Part shown: in pieces, positions 51,839-61,457 of the stretch | Numbering within the stretch: position 1 is the first letter of the stretch | How the letters are laid out: the number at the start of each line of letters is the position of its first letter | NCBI RefSeq assembly: GCF_020783655.1 | Contig: NZ_JAJGQH010000007.1 | Location: 1-64,000 of the forward strand | Direction of reading: 5' to 3' | Source: Xanthomonas melonis | GTDB lineage: Bacteria; Pseudomonadota; Gammaproteobacteria; Xanthomonadales; Xanthomonadaceae | DNA: 64,000 bases | Translations under genes and position numbers: made by a program | Notes under the pieces: generated by a model | Told to the model about the DNA's origin: nothing | What the model saw: the letters and a program-made list of their open reading frames with translations, nothing else | The model's database searches: none

Positions 51839-52948
51839 TCATTCGCCGAGCACGCCGGGCTGCGCCTGGCCTTCGCGCACGAATGGAAACTTCACCGCGC
51901 GCAATGGCACCTGCCGGCCACGGATGTCCACGCGCAGATCGTCGATGCTGCCGGCCGGCACGCGTGCGAAAGCGATCGCCTTGCCCAACGTGGGCGAGAA
52001 CGTGCCGGACAGGATCTCGCCTTCGCCACTGGCGGTCAGCACGGTCTGGCCGTGCCGCAGCACGCCCTTCTCATCCATCACCACGCCGATCATCTGACGT
52101 GGCGCGCCCTGCGCCTTCTGCGATTCGAGCACGTCGCGACCGATGAACTGCCGCCCTTCGTCCAGCGCGATCGTCCATGCCAGCGCGGCCTCGTACGGAC
52201 TGACCGTGTCGTCCATGTCCTGCCCATACAGATTCATGCCTGCTTCCAGCCGCAGCGTATCGCGCGCGCCCAGACCTGCCGGCTTGACGCCCTGCGCGAG
52301 CAACGCATTCCAGAATGCGATCGCCGCGTCCTGCGGCAACACGATTTCGAAACCGTCTTCGCCGGTGTAGCCGGTGCGCGCCAGGAACAGGTCGATGCCA
52401 TCGCGCGAGCGGGTCTGCAACGCGGCAAAGCGGCCGAGCTTGCTCGCGGCGTCAGTGCCGGCGGGGTCCAGCAGGCCGATGACCTTGGCGCGCGCGTTCG
52501 GCCCCTGCACCGCGACCATGGCGAAGTCGCCACGCTCTTCCACGCGTACGTCGAAGCGTGCGGCCTGCTCGCCGATCCACTGCAGGTCCTTTTCGCGCGT
52601 GGCGGCATTGACCACCAGGCGGAAGAAGTCCTCGCGCATGAAGTACACGATGAGGTCGTCGATGACGCCGCCCTGCGGGTTGAGCATGCAGGTGTAAAGC
52701 GCCTTGCCGGCCAGCTTGAGCTTGTCCACCGAATTGGCGAGCAGGTAGCGCAGGAACTCGCGCACCCGCGCACCGTGCAGGTCGACCACGGTCATGTGGC
52801 TGACGTCGAACATGCCGGCGTCGCGGCGGACCTGGTGGTGTTCGTCGATCTGCGAACCATAGTGGATCGGCATGTCCCACCCGCCGAAGTCGACCATCTT
52901 GGCGCCGAGCGCACGATGGGTGTCGTTGAGGATGGTCTTCTGGGTCAT
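51839..52948 (-). CDS. gcvT: Aminomethyltransferase, glycine cleavage T protein
   Basis: Takes the aminomethyl group from H protein and makes methylene-tetrahydrofolate, releasing ammonia. The 369-aa protein has the N-terminal [38 protein letters not shown] (with the conserved Asp), the folate-site stretch [28 protein letters not shown], and [20 protein letters not shown]. Start: ATG 52948; the upstream frame is unrelated. GATAAT at 52976-52981 (as ATTATC on the plus strand) is a likely -10. No glycine riboswitch was recognised in the leader. Confidence 0.96.
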   Translation of the reverse strand: MTQKTILNDTHRALGAKMVDFGGWDMPIHYGSQIDEHHQVRRDAGMFDVSHMTVVDLHGARVREFLRYLLANSVDKLKLAGKALYTCMLNPQGGVIDDLIVYFMREDFFRLVVNAATREKDLQWIGEQAARFDVRVEERGDFAMVAVQGPNARAKVIGLLDPAGTDAASKLGRFAALQTRSRDGIDLFLARTGYTGEDGFEIVLPQDAAIAFWNALLAQGVKPAGLGARDTLRLEAGMNLYGQDMDDTVSPYEAALAWTIALDEGRQFIGRDVLESQKAQGAPRQMIGVVMDEKGVLRHGQTVLTASGEGEILSGTFSPTLGKAIAFARVPAGSIDDLRVDIRGRQVPLRAVKFPFVREGQAQPGVLGE

Positions 52949-53100
52949 GAGCGCCGGTCCAAGGGAAAGACGTCCATTATCGCCGTCCGGCCGCAGTTGC
53001 GGTGAAGCCATGCGAACGCAGGGCGAAGATCGGGCGCCTGCTCCGACGCCGGCGCACCGCACCGCACCGCAACATGCAACGCAGCGACTAAGGGCGGCGG

Positions 53101-53535
53101 CTAATCAGTGGCTTCCACCAGCAAGGTCATGCCATCCACGCCGACGATACGCACGGGCAGGCCCGCCGCCAGGTCCGGACCGCTGACCACCCAGAACGCA
53201 TCGTCGACCTTGGCACGGCCACGGCCGTGGTGGATGGGCTGATCGAGCAGCACACGACGGCCGATCAGTTGTTCGGCCCGCCGATTGAGCAGGGGCCGGT
53301 CGCTCTGCCGCCCCTTGCCGCGGAACCAGCTGCGATAGATCTGCACCGACACGAAGCTGAGCAGCACGAAGGCCACGATCTGCATCAGCACCGACGTGCC
53401 GGGTAGCGCGAGCACGAGCAGGCACACCGCCGCTGCGGCAATGCCCATCCATAACAGGAATGCGCCGGGCGCCAGTGTCTCCGCTGCGATCAGTAACAGC
53501 GCAAGCACCGCCCACACCACCACGTCCCAGCGCAT
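53101..53535 (-). CDS. NfeD-family membrane protein
   Basis: A 144-aa short NfeD: two or three N-terminal membrane helices ([24 protein letters not shown], then [10 protein letters not shown] and [11 protein letters not shown], given in pieces) and a C-terminal OB-fold domain ([50 protein letters not shown]). NfeD proteins partner with SPFH proteins. Its gene lies three bases after the SPFH gene, the standard pairing, so both probably form a membrane-microdomain complex. The start ATG at 53535 is clear. Confidence 0.93.
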   Translation of the reverse strand: MRWDVVVWAVLALLLIAAETLAPGAFLLWMGIAAAAVCLLVLALPGTSVLMQIVAFVLLSFVSVQIYRSWFRGKGRQSDRPLLNRRAEQLIGRRVLLDQPIHHGRGRAKVDDAFWVVSGPDLAAGLPVRIVGVDGMTLLVEATD

Positions 53536-53538
53536 GGC

Positions 53539-54504
53539 TCAGCCCCCCGTGCGCGGCGGCATCGGCGGCACGCGCACGCCGGCGGCATCGGGCCTGGCCA
53601 ACGCTTCCTTCGCCAGATCGGCAATGCCGGCGATCGAACCGATGATGCCGCTGGATTCCATCGGCATCAGCACGAACTTCTGGTTGGGCGCGGTGGCCAG
53701 CGCCTGGAACGCTTCCACATACTTCTGGGCGACGAAGTAATTGATCGCCTGCACGCTGCCGTTGGCGATCGCATCGGACACCACCTGGGTGGCGCGGGCC
53801 TCGGCTTCGGCCAGTCGCTCGCGTGCCTCGGCGTCGCGGAAGGCGGCTTCCTTGCGGCCCTCGGCCTCGAGCACGGCAGCCTGCTTCTCGCCATCGGCAC
53901 GCAGGATCTCCGACTGACGCGAGCCTTCGGCTTCCAGGATCTGCGCGCGCTTCTCGCGCTCGGCTTTCATCTGCCGCGCCATCGAATCGATCAGGTCGCG
54001 CGGGGGCTGGATGTCGCGAATCTCGATCCGCGTCACCTTGATGCCCCACGGGTTGGTGGCTTGGTCGACCACGCTCAGCAACTGGGCATTGATGGTTTCG
54101 CGCTGGCTCAGCGATTCGTCCAGATCCATCGATCCGATCACCGTGCGGATGTTGGTCTGCACCAGGGCGATGGAGGCGATTTCCAGGTTCGAGACTTCAT
54201 AGGCGGCCTTGGCCGCATCCAGCACCTGGAAGAACACCACCCCGTCCACGCGCACCACCGCGTTGTCCTTGGTGATGACATCCTGGCTGGGGACATCCAG
54301 CACCTGTTCCATCATGTTGATCTTGCGGCCCACGCCGTAGACCACCGGCACCAGAAAGTGCAGCCCCGGGCCCATGGTGTGGGTGTAGCGGCCGAAGCGC
54401 TCCACGGTCCACTGAAATCCCTGCGGCACCATGCGCACGGTCTTGAACAGCACGATCACGCCGGCGACCAGTACGGCCATGGCCAGAAACGAAGTTGGAA
54501 ACAT
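53539..54504 (-). CDS. SPFH/stomatin-family membrane protein (QmcA/paraslipin-like)
   Basis: A 321-aa band-7 protein. One N-terminal helix (FLAMAVLVAGVIVLF) anchors it. The SPFH domain follows (VPQGFQWTVERFGRYTHTMGPGLHFLVP, given by its ends; then DVPSQDVITKDNAVVRVDG and NPWGIKVTRIEIRDIQPP). An Ala/Glu-rich coiled coil (about 180-250, EREKRAQILEAEGSRQSEI) leads into FVAQKYVEAFQALATAPNQK. The length fits QmcA-type proteins (about 305 aa). It forms a two-gene operon with nfeD. The role is in membrane organisation or protease control, by family analogy. Start: ATG 54504; the longer frame is a shadow. Confidence 0.93.
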   Translation of the reverse strand: MFPTSFLAMAVLVAGVIVLFKTVRMVPQGFQWTVERFGRYTHTMGPGLHFLVPVVYGVGRKINMMEQVLDVPSQDVITKDNAVVRVDGVVFFQVLDAAKAAYEVSNLEIASIALVQTNIRTVIGSMDLDESLSQRETINAQLLSVVDQATNPWGIKVTRIEIRDIQPPRDLIDSMARQMKAEREKRAQILEAEGSRQSEILRADGEKQAAVLEAEGRKEAAFRDAEARERLAEAEARATQVVSDAIANGSVQAINYFVAQKYVEAFQALATAPNQKFVLMPMESSGIIGSIAGIADLAKEALARPDAAGVRVPPMPPRTGG

Positions 54505-54657
54505 GTGCAGCCCCTTTGCAATGACGAGTCGATCCTGGGGCGGAGTATGCACCGGCAGCACACATCTCCAATGGCAGAAGCAGGCAGCCGATGTGGCACG
54601 GGGCTGCGCTCCAGCCTCATCGGCGCGGACCTGGGGGCCATCGGGACCCACGCCGGC

Positions 54658-54993
54658 TCAGACGTTGCGCGGCGCGAACATGATGATGGCCATGCCCAGC
54701 AGACAGCAGCCTGCACCGAGCAGATCCCAGCGCGTGGGCGTGATGCGGTCCACCCACCACAGCCACAGCAACGCGCTGGCGATGTAGACCCCACCGTAAG
54801 CTGCATAGGTCCGCCCGCTGGCGGTGGGATGCAGGCTCAACAGCCACACGAACAGGGCAAGGCTCAAAGCGGTCGGCAGCAGCAACCACGCACTGCCGCC
54901 TTTGCGCAGCCAGAGATAAGGAAGGTAGCAGCCGACCAGCTCCGCCACGGCAGTTGCCAGGAACAACCCCAGCGTGCCCGGCGCGGAGCTCAT
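54658..54993 (-). CDS. ynfA: UPF0060 (YnfA-family) small membrane protein
   Basis: A 111-aa four-helix membrane protein that matches E. coli YnfA along its whole length: [67 protein letters not shown] (given by its ends), [10 protein letters not shown]. The family resembles small multidrug-resistance exporters, and some members give modest biocide resistance; function here is unproven. The ATG at 54993 overlaps the mazG stop by ATGA, so it is translationally coupled to mazG. Confidence 0.92.
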   Translation of the reverse strand: MSSAPGTLGLFLATAVAELVGCYLPYLWLRKGGSAWLLLPTALSLALFVWLLSLHPTASGRTYAAYGGVYIASALLWLWWVDRITPTRWDLLGAGCCLLGMAIIMFAPRNV

Positions 54994-55841
54994 TGGCCGA
55001 CCATGACATCGATGGACGCCGCCGCGGCCGCTTCCTCGTGCTTGACCTGTTGCCACAGCGCTTCCTGCGCCTGCAACGACAACGCGTCCAGCGAGGTTCC
55101 CTGTGCATGTGCGCGCGTCTCCATCGCGCGGAAGCGGCGTTCGAACTTCAGGTTGGCGTGTCGCAACGCCGCGCCCACGTCCACCTTGGCGTGGCGCGCC
55201 AGATTGGCGCAGACGAACAGCACGTCGCCGAGTTCGTCTTCCAGGCGCGCCCGATTGTCGGCGACCGGGCCGCGCGCGAATTCCACCCGCAGCTCCTCGA
55301 TTTCCTCCTGCAGTTTTTCCAGGACCGGCGCCGGGCCGGGCCAATCGAAACCGACCCGCGCCGCGCGCGCCTGCAGCTTGGTGGAGCGCTGCCACTCCGG
55401 CAGACCACGGGCGATGCCGGCAAGCGCCGAGTCGTCCTGGTGGCCGGCGGCACGACGTTCCTCGCGCTTGATCTGTTCCCAATTGGCGCTCACTGCCTGC
55501 GCGTCGTCGGCCGCCTGCGCTGCGAACACGTGGGGGTGACGGCGCACCAGCTTGTCGCTGAGCGTGGCGACCACATCGGCAAATCCGAACGCGCCCTGCT
55601 CGGCAGCCATCTGCGCGTGGAAGACCACCTGCAGCAACAGGTCGCCCAGTTCGTCGCGCAGGCCCGGCAGGTCGTTGCGGTCGATCGCATCGGCCACTTC
55701 GTAGGCCTCTTCGATGGTGTACGGCGCGATGCTGGCGAAGGTCTGCTCCACATCCCAGGGACATCCGTGCTCGCGGTCGCGCAGGCGCGCCATCAGCTGC
55801 AGCAGGCCTTGGATATCGCCAGTGGCGGGAGCGTGGGACAT
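54990..55841 (-). CDS. mazG: Nucleoside triphosphate pyrophosphohydrolase MazG
   Basis: Hydrolyses (d)NTPs, including non-canonical ones, to the monophosphate. The 283-aa protein has two MazG all-alpha domains. The first (about 10-110) carries [27 protein letters not shown] (given by its ends) and [15 protein letters not shown], with the EExxE/ExxD metal motifs. The second (about 165-265) has [14 protein letters not shown] and [19 protein letters not shown]. The length fits E. coli MazG (263 aa) with a slight extension. The ATG at 55841 is the likely start. It is followed by ynfA with a four-base overlap. Confidence 0.94.
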   Translation of the reverse strand: MSHAPATGDIQGLLQLMARLRDREHGCPWDVEQTFASIAPYTIEEAYEVADAIDRNDLPGLRDELGDLLLQVVFHAQMAAEQGAFGFADVVATLSDKLVRRHPHVFAAQAADDAQAVSANWEQIKREERRAAGHQDDSALAGIARGLPEWQRSTKLQARAARVGFDWPGPAPVLEKLQEEIEELRVEFARGPVADNRARLEDELGDVLFVCANLARHAKVDVGAALRHANLKFERRFRAMETRAHAQGTSLDALSLQAQEALWQQVKHEEAAAAASIDVMVGQ

Positions 55842-56010
55842 GCGGGATTCCTGAAGGATGCGAGTGGAGGGCGCCCGACGGGAAGCGCCGACAGGGCGCG
55901 ATGCGCGGTGACCTGCAGCAGCCGATGCTGCGCCGGAAGCGTGCGCAGTGTAGCGGTCAGCCGATGCGTGCTCCGTGCATCTGCCGCGGGGTGCCCACGG
56001 CAGCACAGGA

Positions 56011-56811
56011 TCAGGCCAGCCAGTCGCGCCAGGGCAGGTTGGGGTCGCCCAGTGCGATGAAGTCGCCATTGAGCAAGGTCTCGCGGCGGTTGTAGCGGAA
56101 CGGCTTGCCGGTATGACCGGCGAGCAGCATGCCACCGGCGGCATGCAGCACGCATTGGCCGGCCGCGGTATCCCATTCGGAGGTAGGGCCGAAGCGCGGG
56201 TACACATCCAGGTCGCCTTCGGCGATGCGGCAGAACTTCAACGACGAGCCCTGCGCCACCAGATCGATCTGCCCCATGCGCTCCAGCGCCGCCGCAGTGC
56301 GCGCATCGCGGTGCGAGCGGCTGGCGGCCACGCGCAACGGCGTGGCCGCTGGCGTGCGCGTCTGCAGCATCTCGTCGCGATCGCCGTCGCGGCGATAGGC
56401 ATTCTCGCCGCGCGCGGCATACCAGACCCGGCCATCGACCGGTGCCTGCACCACGCCCAGCACCGGTGCGCCCATATGGATCAGCGCGATGTTGACGCTG
56501 AATTCGCCATTGCGCTTGACGAATTCGCGGGTGCCGTCCAGCGGATCGACCAGCCAGTAGCTGGTCCAGAACTGACGCTCAGACCACGCCACATGTGCCG
56601 ATTCCTCCGACAGCACCGGCACGTCCGGCGTGATGCGGCGCAACCCTTCGACGATGACGCGGTTGGCGGCCAGATCGGCCTGGGTCAGCGGGCTGGCGTC
56701 GTCCTTGATCTGGACCGCGAAATCCTGTGCGTACACCTGCATGATGGCGTCGCCGGCCTGGCGGGCGATGGCGATCACGGTTTCGCGCAACTCCATCGGA
56801 ATGCGGATCAT
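56011..56811 (-). CDS. cysQ: 3'(2'),5'-bisphosphate nucleotidase CysQ
   Basis: Removes the 3'-phosphate from PAP/PAPS, recycling the by-product of sulfate assimilation and of sulfotransferases. The 266-aa inositol-monophosphatase-fold enzyme has DASPLTQADLAAN, LSEESAHV, the metal motif WLVDPLDGTREFVKRNGEFSVNI (given by its ends), and SEWDTAAGQCVL. The ATG at 56811 overlaps the nudE stop by ATGA. The enzyme would clear PAP made by the TPR-sulfotransferase elsewhere in this window, though it is a general housekeeping gene. Confidence 0.94.
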   Translation of the reverse strand: MIRIPMELRETVIAIARQAGDAIMQVYAQDFAVQIKDDASPLTQADLAANRVIVEGLRRITPDVPVLSEESAHVAWSERQFWTSYWLVDPLDGTREFVKRNGEFSVNIALIHMGAPVLGVVQAPVDGRVWYAARGENAYRRDGDRDEMLQTRTPAATPLRVAASRSHRDARTAAALERMGQIDLVAQGSSLKFCRIAEGDLDVYPRFGPTSEWDTAAGQCVLHAAGGMLLAGHTGKPFRYNRRETLLNGDFIALGDPNLPWRDWLA

Positions 56812-57356
56812 GGATGACGCTCCAGCCACTCGCGCGCGATGAACAGCGCCGCCAGCGAACGACCTTCGGAGAAATCCTCGCGCAGCATCAGCTCGTCCAG
56901 GCGTGCCAGCGGCCAGGGGATCACCTCCATCTCTTCCGGCTCGTCGCCGGGCAGGCGCTCGGGATAGAGGTCGCGCGCCAGCACCAGCCACGACTGGTGA
57001 CTCATATAAGTAGGAGCGAGCGTCATCGCGCGCAGCACCTGCACCTGGCGCGCGCCGTAGCCGGCCTCTTCCTTGAGCTCGCGATCGGCGGCCTGCTCCG
57101 GCGTCTCGCCGGCATCGATGCGGCCCTTGACCAGGCCCAGCTCGTAGCGGTGAACCCCGGCGGCGTATTCGCGTACCAACAGCACGGTGGCCGCATCGAG
57201 CATCGGCACCACCACCACCGCGCCATGGCCCTGGCTGAGCTGGCGTTCGTAGATGCGGCGCTGCCCGTTGGAAAACTCCAGATCCAACTGCTGGCGACGG
57301 AACGGCCCTTCGCCCAGATCGGTGGTCTTGTGGATGGTCGGCAGGCGCGGGCTCAT
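56808..57356 (-). CDS. nudE: Nudix hydrolase NudE (ADP compounds)
   Basis: Cleaves ADP-ribose, NADH, Ap3A and similar compounds. The 182-aa protein contains a full Nudix box GRIDAGETPEQAADRELKEEAGY (given by its ends; about residues 85-107) and NudE-like flanks: LEFSNGQRRIYERQL and LAPTYMSHQSWLVLARDLYPE. The ATG at 57356 is divergent from bioA, 41 bp apart. It is coupled to cysQ by a four-base overlap, an arrangement also seen in other gammaproteobacteria. Confidence 0.93.
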   Translation of the reverse strand: MSPRLPTIHKTTDLGEGPFRRQQLDLEFSNGQRRIYERQLSQGHGAVVVVPMLDAATVLLVREYAAGVHRYELGLVKGRIDAGETPEQAADRELKEEAGYGARQVQVLRAMTLAPTYMSHQSWLVLARDLYPERLPGDEPEEMEVIPWPLARLDELMLREDFSEGRSLAALFIAREWLERHP

Positions 57357-57385
57357 GCGCGGCACGCAGCCGCGGAGCGGGCCGA

Positions 57386-57391
57386 TAGAAT
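57386..57391 (+). promoter_or_regulatory. -10 element (TAGAAT) implying a leaderless bioA transcript
   Basis: TAGAAT ends six bases before the bioA ATG, so the A of the start codon is the expected transcription start. The -35 is poor. Confidence 0.4.
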
Positions 57392-57397
57392 AGGCGG

Positions 57398-58816
57398 ATG
57401 CATCGACATGTTCATGAGCCCGAAATCCTAGCAGACCCGGCAGCCTCCGAAGCTGCCGATCATTGGCGACAACGCGATCTCGCGGTGCTGTGGCACCCAT
57501 GCACGCAGATGCGCGAGCACCCGCACACGCTTCCGCTGGTGCCGATCGCCGGTGGCGAGGGCGCCTGGCTGATCGGCCACGACGGCCGCCGCTATCTGGA
57601 TGCGGTCAGCAGCTGGTGGACCAACCTGTTCGGCCATGCCGAGCCACGTATCGGCGCGGCCATCGCGCAGCAGGCGGGAACGCTGGAGCAGGTGATGCTG
57701 GCCGGCTTCACCCATGCGCCGGCGGTGCAACTGGCCGAGCGGCTGCTGGCCATCGCGCCGCGCCAGAGCGGACGCGCGCCGTTGTCCAAGGTGTTCTATG
57801 CCGACAACGGCTCGGCCGGGGTGGAAGTGGCGCTGAAGATGGCCTTCCACTACTTCCACAACCGTGGCGAGCATCGCCGCACGCGTTTCATCGCGCTGGA
57901 GAACGGCTACCACGGCGAAACCATCGGTGCGCTGTCGGTGGGCGACATTCCCTTGTACCGACGCGTCTACGCACCGCTGCTGCTGGAATCGATCTTTGCG
58001 TCCTCGCCCGATGCCTACCTGGCCGAGCCCGGCCAGAGCGCAGAGGACTACGCGCTGCAGGCCGCCGATGCGTTGCAGGCAGTGTTCGAACGCTCGCCTG
58101 GCGAGATCTGCGCGCTGATCCTGGAGCCACGCGTGCAGTGCGCCGGCGGCATGCGCATGTATCACCCGGCCTATCTGCGTCGCGCACGCGAACTGTGCGA
58201 CGCGCATGGCGCGTTCCTGATTGCGGACGAGATCGCCTCCGGCTTCGGCCGCACCGGCACCTTGTTCGCCTGCGAGCAGGCCGGGGTGATGCCCGATCTG
58301 TTGTGCCTGTCCAAAGGCCTGACCGGCGGCTTCCTGCCGTTGGCGGCGGTGCTGGCCACGCAGGCGGTGTACGACGCGTTCCTGGACGATTCGCGCGAAC
58401 GCGCGTTCCTGCATTCGCACAGCTACACCGGCAATCCACTCGCATGCGCGGCCGCATTGGCGACCCTGCAGATCTTCGCTGACGATGACGTGATCGCGCG
58501 CAACCAGCACACTGCCGCCCACATGGCTAGCCTCGCGGCGCAGATTGGCGAACACCCGGCGGTGGCCGACGTGCGCCAGGCCGGCATGATCGTGGCATTC
58601 GAACTGACCCGTGGGGGCGACAAGCGCACGCCCTTCCCTGCTTCCGCGCGGGTCGGGCTGAAGGCGTATCGCGCGGCGCTGGCGCGCGGCGTGGTACTGC
58701 GCCCACTGGGCGATGTGCTGTACTGGATGCCGCCGTATTGCGTGGACGAGGCGCAACTGGCGCTGCTGGCTGCCACTACCCGCCACGCCATCGAGGAGGC
58801 CGTCGCATGCGCCTGA
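57398..58816 (+). CDS. bioA: Adenosylmethionine-8-amino-7-oxononanoate aminotransferase (DAPA synthase)
   Basis: A PLP enzyme that uses SAM to aminate KAPA to DAPA in biotin synthesis. The 472-aa class III aminotransferase has the BioA N-terminal motif AVLWHPCTQMREHP (Tyr of E. coli HPYTS replaced by Cys, as in many BioA proteins). It also has DAVSSWWTNLFGH, the PLP-phosphate GSAGVEVALKMA, ALENGYHGETIGALSVGD, LIADEIASGFGRTG, and the PLP Lys in LCLSKGLTGGFLPLA (about residue 308). It is somewhat longer than E. coli BioA (429 aa). Its 3' end overlaps rsmE by ten bases. It lies divergent from nudE. Confidence 0.93.
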   Translation: MHRHVHEPEILADPAASEAADHWRQRDLAVLWHPCTQMREHPHTLPLVPIAGGEGAWLIGHDGRRYLDAVSSWWTNLFGHAEPRIGAAIAQQAGTLEQVMLAGFTHAPAVQLAERLLAIAPRQSGRAPLSKVFYADNGSAGVEVALKMAFHYFHNRGEHRRTRFIALENGYHGETIGALSVGDIPLYRRVYAPLLLESIFASSPDAYLAEPGQSAEDYALQAADALQAVFERSPGEICALILEPRVQCAGGMRMYHPAYLRRARELCDAHGAFLIADEIASGFGRTGTLFACEQAGVMPDLLCLSKGLTGGFLPLAAVLATQAVYDAFLDDSRERAFLHSHSYTGNPLACAAALATLQIFADDDVIARNQHTAAHMASLAAQIGEHPAVADVRQAGMIVAFELTRGGDKRTPFPASARVGLKAYRAALARGVVLRPLGDVLYWMPPYCVDEAQLALLAATTRHAIEEAVACA

Positions 58817-59541
58817 CCCGCTCGCATGTGGCGCTGCCGCTGCAGTGCGACCAGGAAGTCAGCCTGCCCGAAGAGTCCGCCAATCACCTGCTGCGTGTGC
58901 TGCGGCTGCGCGAGGGCGATGCCTGCATACTCTTCAACGGCGACGGCAACGATTACCACGCGCGCATCAGCGTGGCCGGCAAGCGCGAGGCGCGCGCGCT
59001 GGTCGAGCGTGTCGAGCCGCTGGACAACGAATCGCCGCTGCGGATCACCTTGATCCAGGGCATCGCGCGTGGCGAGAAGATGGACCTGATCCTGCAGAAG
59101 GCCACCGAACTAGGCGTTGCGGCCATCGTGCCGGTCAACGCCGAACGCACCGAGGTCAAGCTCGACGCGGCGCGCCTGGAAAAGCGTGTGGCGCATTGGC
59201 GCAGCGTGGTGGTGTCCGCATGCGAACAGTCCGGCCGCGCGCGCGTCCCCGAGCTGGCAGCACCGCTGGGCCTGCGGGAAGCGTCGCAGGCCTGCGACGC
59301 GCGGGCACTCCGACTGACCCTGGATCCGCAGGGCGAACATCGCCTGGGCACGCTGGCTGCGGGCAGCGATCAAGCCGTGGTGGTGGCGATCGGGCCGGAG
59401 GGTGGCTGGTCGCCACGCGATCGGGCCATCCTCGCAGAGGCCGGTTTCAGTGGCCTGCAGCTGGGGCCGCGCATCCTGCGCACCGAAACTGCCGGGTTGG
59501 CCGCGATCGCCGCATTGCAGTCGCGGCTCGGGGATCTGTGA
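58807..59541 (+). CDS. rsmE: 16S rRNA m3U1498 methyltransferase RsmE
   Basis: Methylates U1498 of 16S rRNA using SAM. The 244-aa protein has an N-terminal PUA-like part (ANHLLRVLRLREGDACILFNG, given by its ends) and a C-terminal SPOUT domain with QKATELGVAAIVPV, ACEQSGRARVPEL, VVAIGPEGGWSPRDRAI and the trefoil-knot LGPRILRTETAGLAAIAAL. The length equals the family norm. The ATG at 58807 lies inside the end of bioA (overlap ATGCGCCTGA), so translation is probably coupled. Confidence 0.95.
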   Translation: MRLTRSHVALPLQCDQEVSLPEESANHLLRVLRLREGDACILFNGDGNDYHARISVAGKREARALVERVEPLDNESPLRITLIQGIARGEKMDLILQKATELGVAAIVPVNAERTEVKLDAARLEKRVAHWRSVVVSACEQSGRARVPELAAPLGLREASQACDARALRLTLDPQGEHRLGTLAAGSDQAVVVAIGPEGGWSPRDRAILAEAGFSGLQLGPRILRTETAGLAAIAALQSRLGDL

Positions 59542-59743
59542 GGCGCAGCCGTGGCAGCACGGATTGCATGGGATGGATGACCCGTGGGTGGGACGATCCA
59601 CAGGCAAGGTAGCGGCGATCAGGTGTAGCAGCGCACCCGGACGCGACGGGATTTCCCTTCCGAACGAGTTCCCAGTGTTTCCCGCTGAAGCCTCTCGCCA
59701 TCAGGGCCGCTTCTACGAAGCGGATGCGATCTTTGGTCTCGGA

Positions 59744-60760
59744 TCAGCGGCCGTGACGTAGAAACCAGCTGGCCGCGCCGATCACACCGAGCTGGCCGTG
59801 CTCGACGATGCGCACCGGCACCTGCGCAAGCGCCGGACGTAGCGCGCCCTTGTCCAGCAGGCGGGTGACGAAATCGCTGGCGGCAATGAAGTCTGCGATC
59901 TGCGGCAGGAAGCCGCCCGCCAGATAGACACCGCTCCGGATGCCATACAACAGCATCATGTCGCCGACCACGCTGCCCATGAATCCGCAAAAGGCCTGCA
60001 GCGCATCGTGCGCCAGCGCATCGTTGCCGCCCAGTGCCGCGGCGGTGACATCGGCAGGACTGGCGTGGATGGGCGGCCGATCGCGCAATGTGGCCATCGC
60101 GGTGTAGAGATTCAACAGACCCGGCCCGGACAGCAGCGTCTCGGTGCCCACATGCGTGCGCGTGCGGCGCAGCTCCTGCAGCAGCGCCACCTCCAGGTCG
60201 CTGGCTGCGGCCAGCGCTGCGTGGCCGGCTTCGGTCGGCAGCACGACCGGGCTGGCGCCATTGGGAATCCAGACCGCCGCACCCAGGCCGGTACCCGGCC
60301 CCAGCACCAGCGCCGGACCAGACGCGCCCTGTGCGGGGCCCGACAGTTGCAGCACCTGGTTGCCAGCCATGTAGTTGGCCGCATACGCGACCGCTTCGAA
60401 ATCGTTGACCAGATGCAGTGCGTGCATGCCGAGCTGCCGGCGGATCTGCTCGGGCGCCAGCGCCCAAGGCAGGTTCGCAGTGATCACGCTGCCGTCGTCC
60501 AACGCATACCCGGCGCTTGCGATCACCCCGCGCCGCACCGGAGCGCAGCCCATTTCGGCAAAGAACGCCGACATGATCTCGGCAAGGCCCGGATAATCGG
60601 CACAGCGATACTTGCGGTAGTCCAACACCGTCACCGGCTTGCGCGCATCGGGACTCTCGCAGACCAACGCCAGGCGCACGTGCGTTCCTCCCACGTCCGC
60701 GGCAACGAAGGTGTCGGGGCGCGAAAAGGCCACCGCTTCCATTGGACTGCTTGCGCTCAC
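59744..60760 (-). CDS. glk: Glucokinase (Glk family)
   Basis: Phosphorylates glucose to glucose 6-phosphate. The 338-aa protein is of the bacterial Glk/GLK type (not ROK): TFVAADVGGTHVRLALV at the N-terminus (phosphate-binding), VNDFEAVAYAA with the catalytic Asp, GPGTGLGAAVWI, PTEAGHAALA and GSVVGDMMLLYG. Start: a GTG at 60760 with AGGAG five bases upstream is preferred to the internal ATG at 60742. Upstream lies a LacI-type operator sequence that recurs before the divergent TonB receptor. This glk may therefore serve a dedicated sugar-uptake locus. Confidence 0.92.
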   Translation of the reverse strand: MSASSPMEAVAFSRPDTFVAADVGGTHVRLALVCESPDARKPVTVLDYRKYRCADYPGLAEIMSAFFAEMGCAPVRRGVIASAGYALDDGSVITANLPWALAPEQIRRQLGMHALHLVNDFEAVAYAANYMAGNQVLQLSGPAQGASGPALVLGPGTGLGAAVWIPNGASPVVLPTEAGHAALAAASDLEVALLQELRRTRTHVGTETLLSGPGLLNLYTAMATLRDRPPIHASPADVTAAALGGNDALAHDALQAFCGFMGSVVGDMMLLYGIRSGVYLAGGFLPQIADFIAASDFVTRLLDKGALRPALAQVPVRIVEHGQLGVIGAASWFLRHGR

Positions 60761-60833
60761 GCATTCTCCTGATCAGTAGCAACGGGCCGAGATCATCCCC
60801 GTGTCCGACGAACGGTAGCGGGTAGACAACGTT

Positions 60834-60848
60834 GTCAGCAATTGTTTC
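60834..60848. promoter_or_regulatory. LacI-type operator upstream of glk
   Basis: Contains the perfect palindrome GACAACGTTGTC (60835-60846). Read on the minus strand it is TGACAACGTTGTC. GACAACG-Y-TGTCAGC is shared with the second site. Confidence 0.6.
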
Positions 60849-61110
60849 GTAACGCAACCGTAGCGACCCCGATCAGTGCGCTGCGGCGTTCCTTCTCATC
60901 ATCCATGAAAAAACTACGCCCAACACGCCGATCTCTGCACAAAACCGGACTGTAGCAATCGAAATTGCCGCAACGCGATCGAAATCGCCAATCGCGGGCG
61001 GGAAACTCGGGCACGGCTCGGCGTCGCGAACCGCAATCTGCCGCGATCGCGCCGGAAAAATGCTGCATTGCAACGCAATCGCAGCCGCTTCAGAGATCTG
61101 TGACGATGTG

Positions 61111-61125
61111 TTGACAACGCTGTCA
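61111..61125 (+). promoter_or_regulatory. LacI-type operator overlapping the -35 of the TonB receptor promoter
   Basis: TGACAACGCTGTCA (61112-61125), within TTGACA that could serve as -35 (61111-61116) with a weak -10 about 17 bases on. The form TGACARCGYTGTCA is typical of LacI-family sugar repressors. Confidence 0.6.
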
Positions 61126-61457
61126 GCGCTACGCGAGACTCGATCCAAATCGGGGTTCTGGCAGGAGGGGCCATGGACTGTTCGGTACTGAAGAACGGCT
61201 CTTCCCTCGCCTGCCGGTTCCAGATTCGTGAGGAGTGCGTCATCGGACGTTCGACTCGCTGATGTCGCATTCGCTCCACCGCTTCACCACACGGGGGACA
61301 CCTCCTCTACCACGCGAATCGACGCGACCTGCCGCACCTGCGGATGCGGCGCTCGATCATCGCGATCGGTCAGGGCGTGTTGTTTTGCCGGCCACGCCGA
61401 GCGCGTGACGCCTCCTGCAGGCGACGCGTTCACAGCACTAACCAACGAGGTTTAGCC

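Larger units (their letters stand above)
60761..61457. other. Divergent control region between glk and the TonB receptor
   Basis: About 700 bp without a credible gene. It contains two copies of a LacI-type operator (60834-60848 and 61111-61125) and a likely receptor promoter at about 61111. Roughly 320 bp of leader precede the receptor ATG, in which no known RNA motif was recognised. Confidence 0.65.

Noticed and set aside
52949-53100. Possible glycine riboswitch before gcvT
   Set aside because: The conserved glycine-aptamer segments were looked for and not found in the leader.
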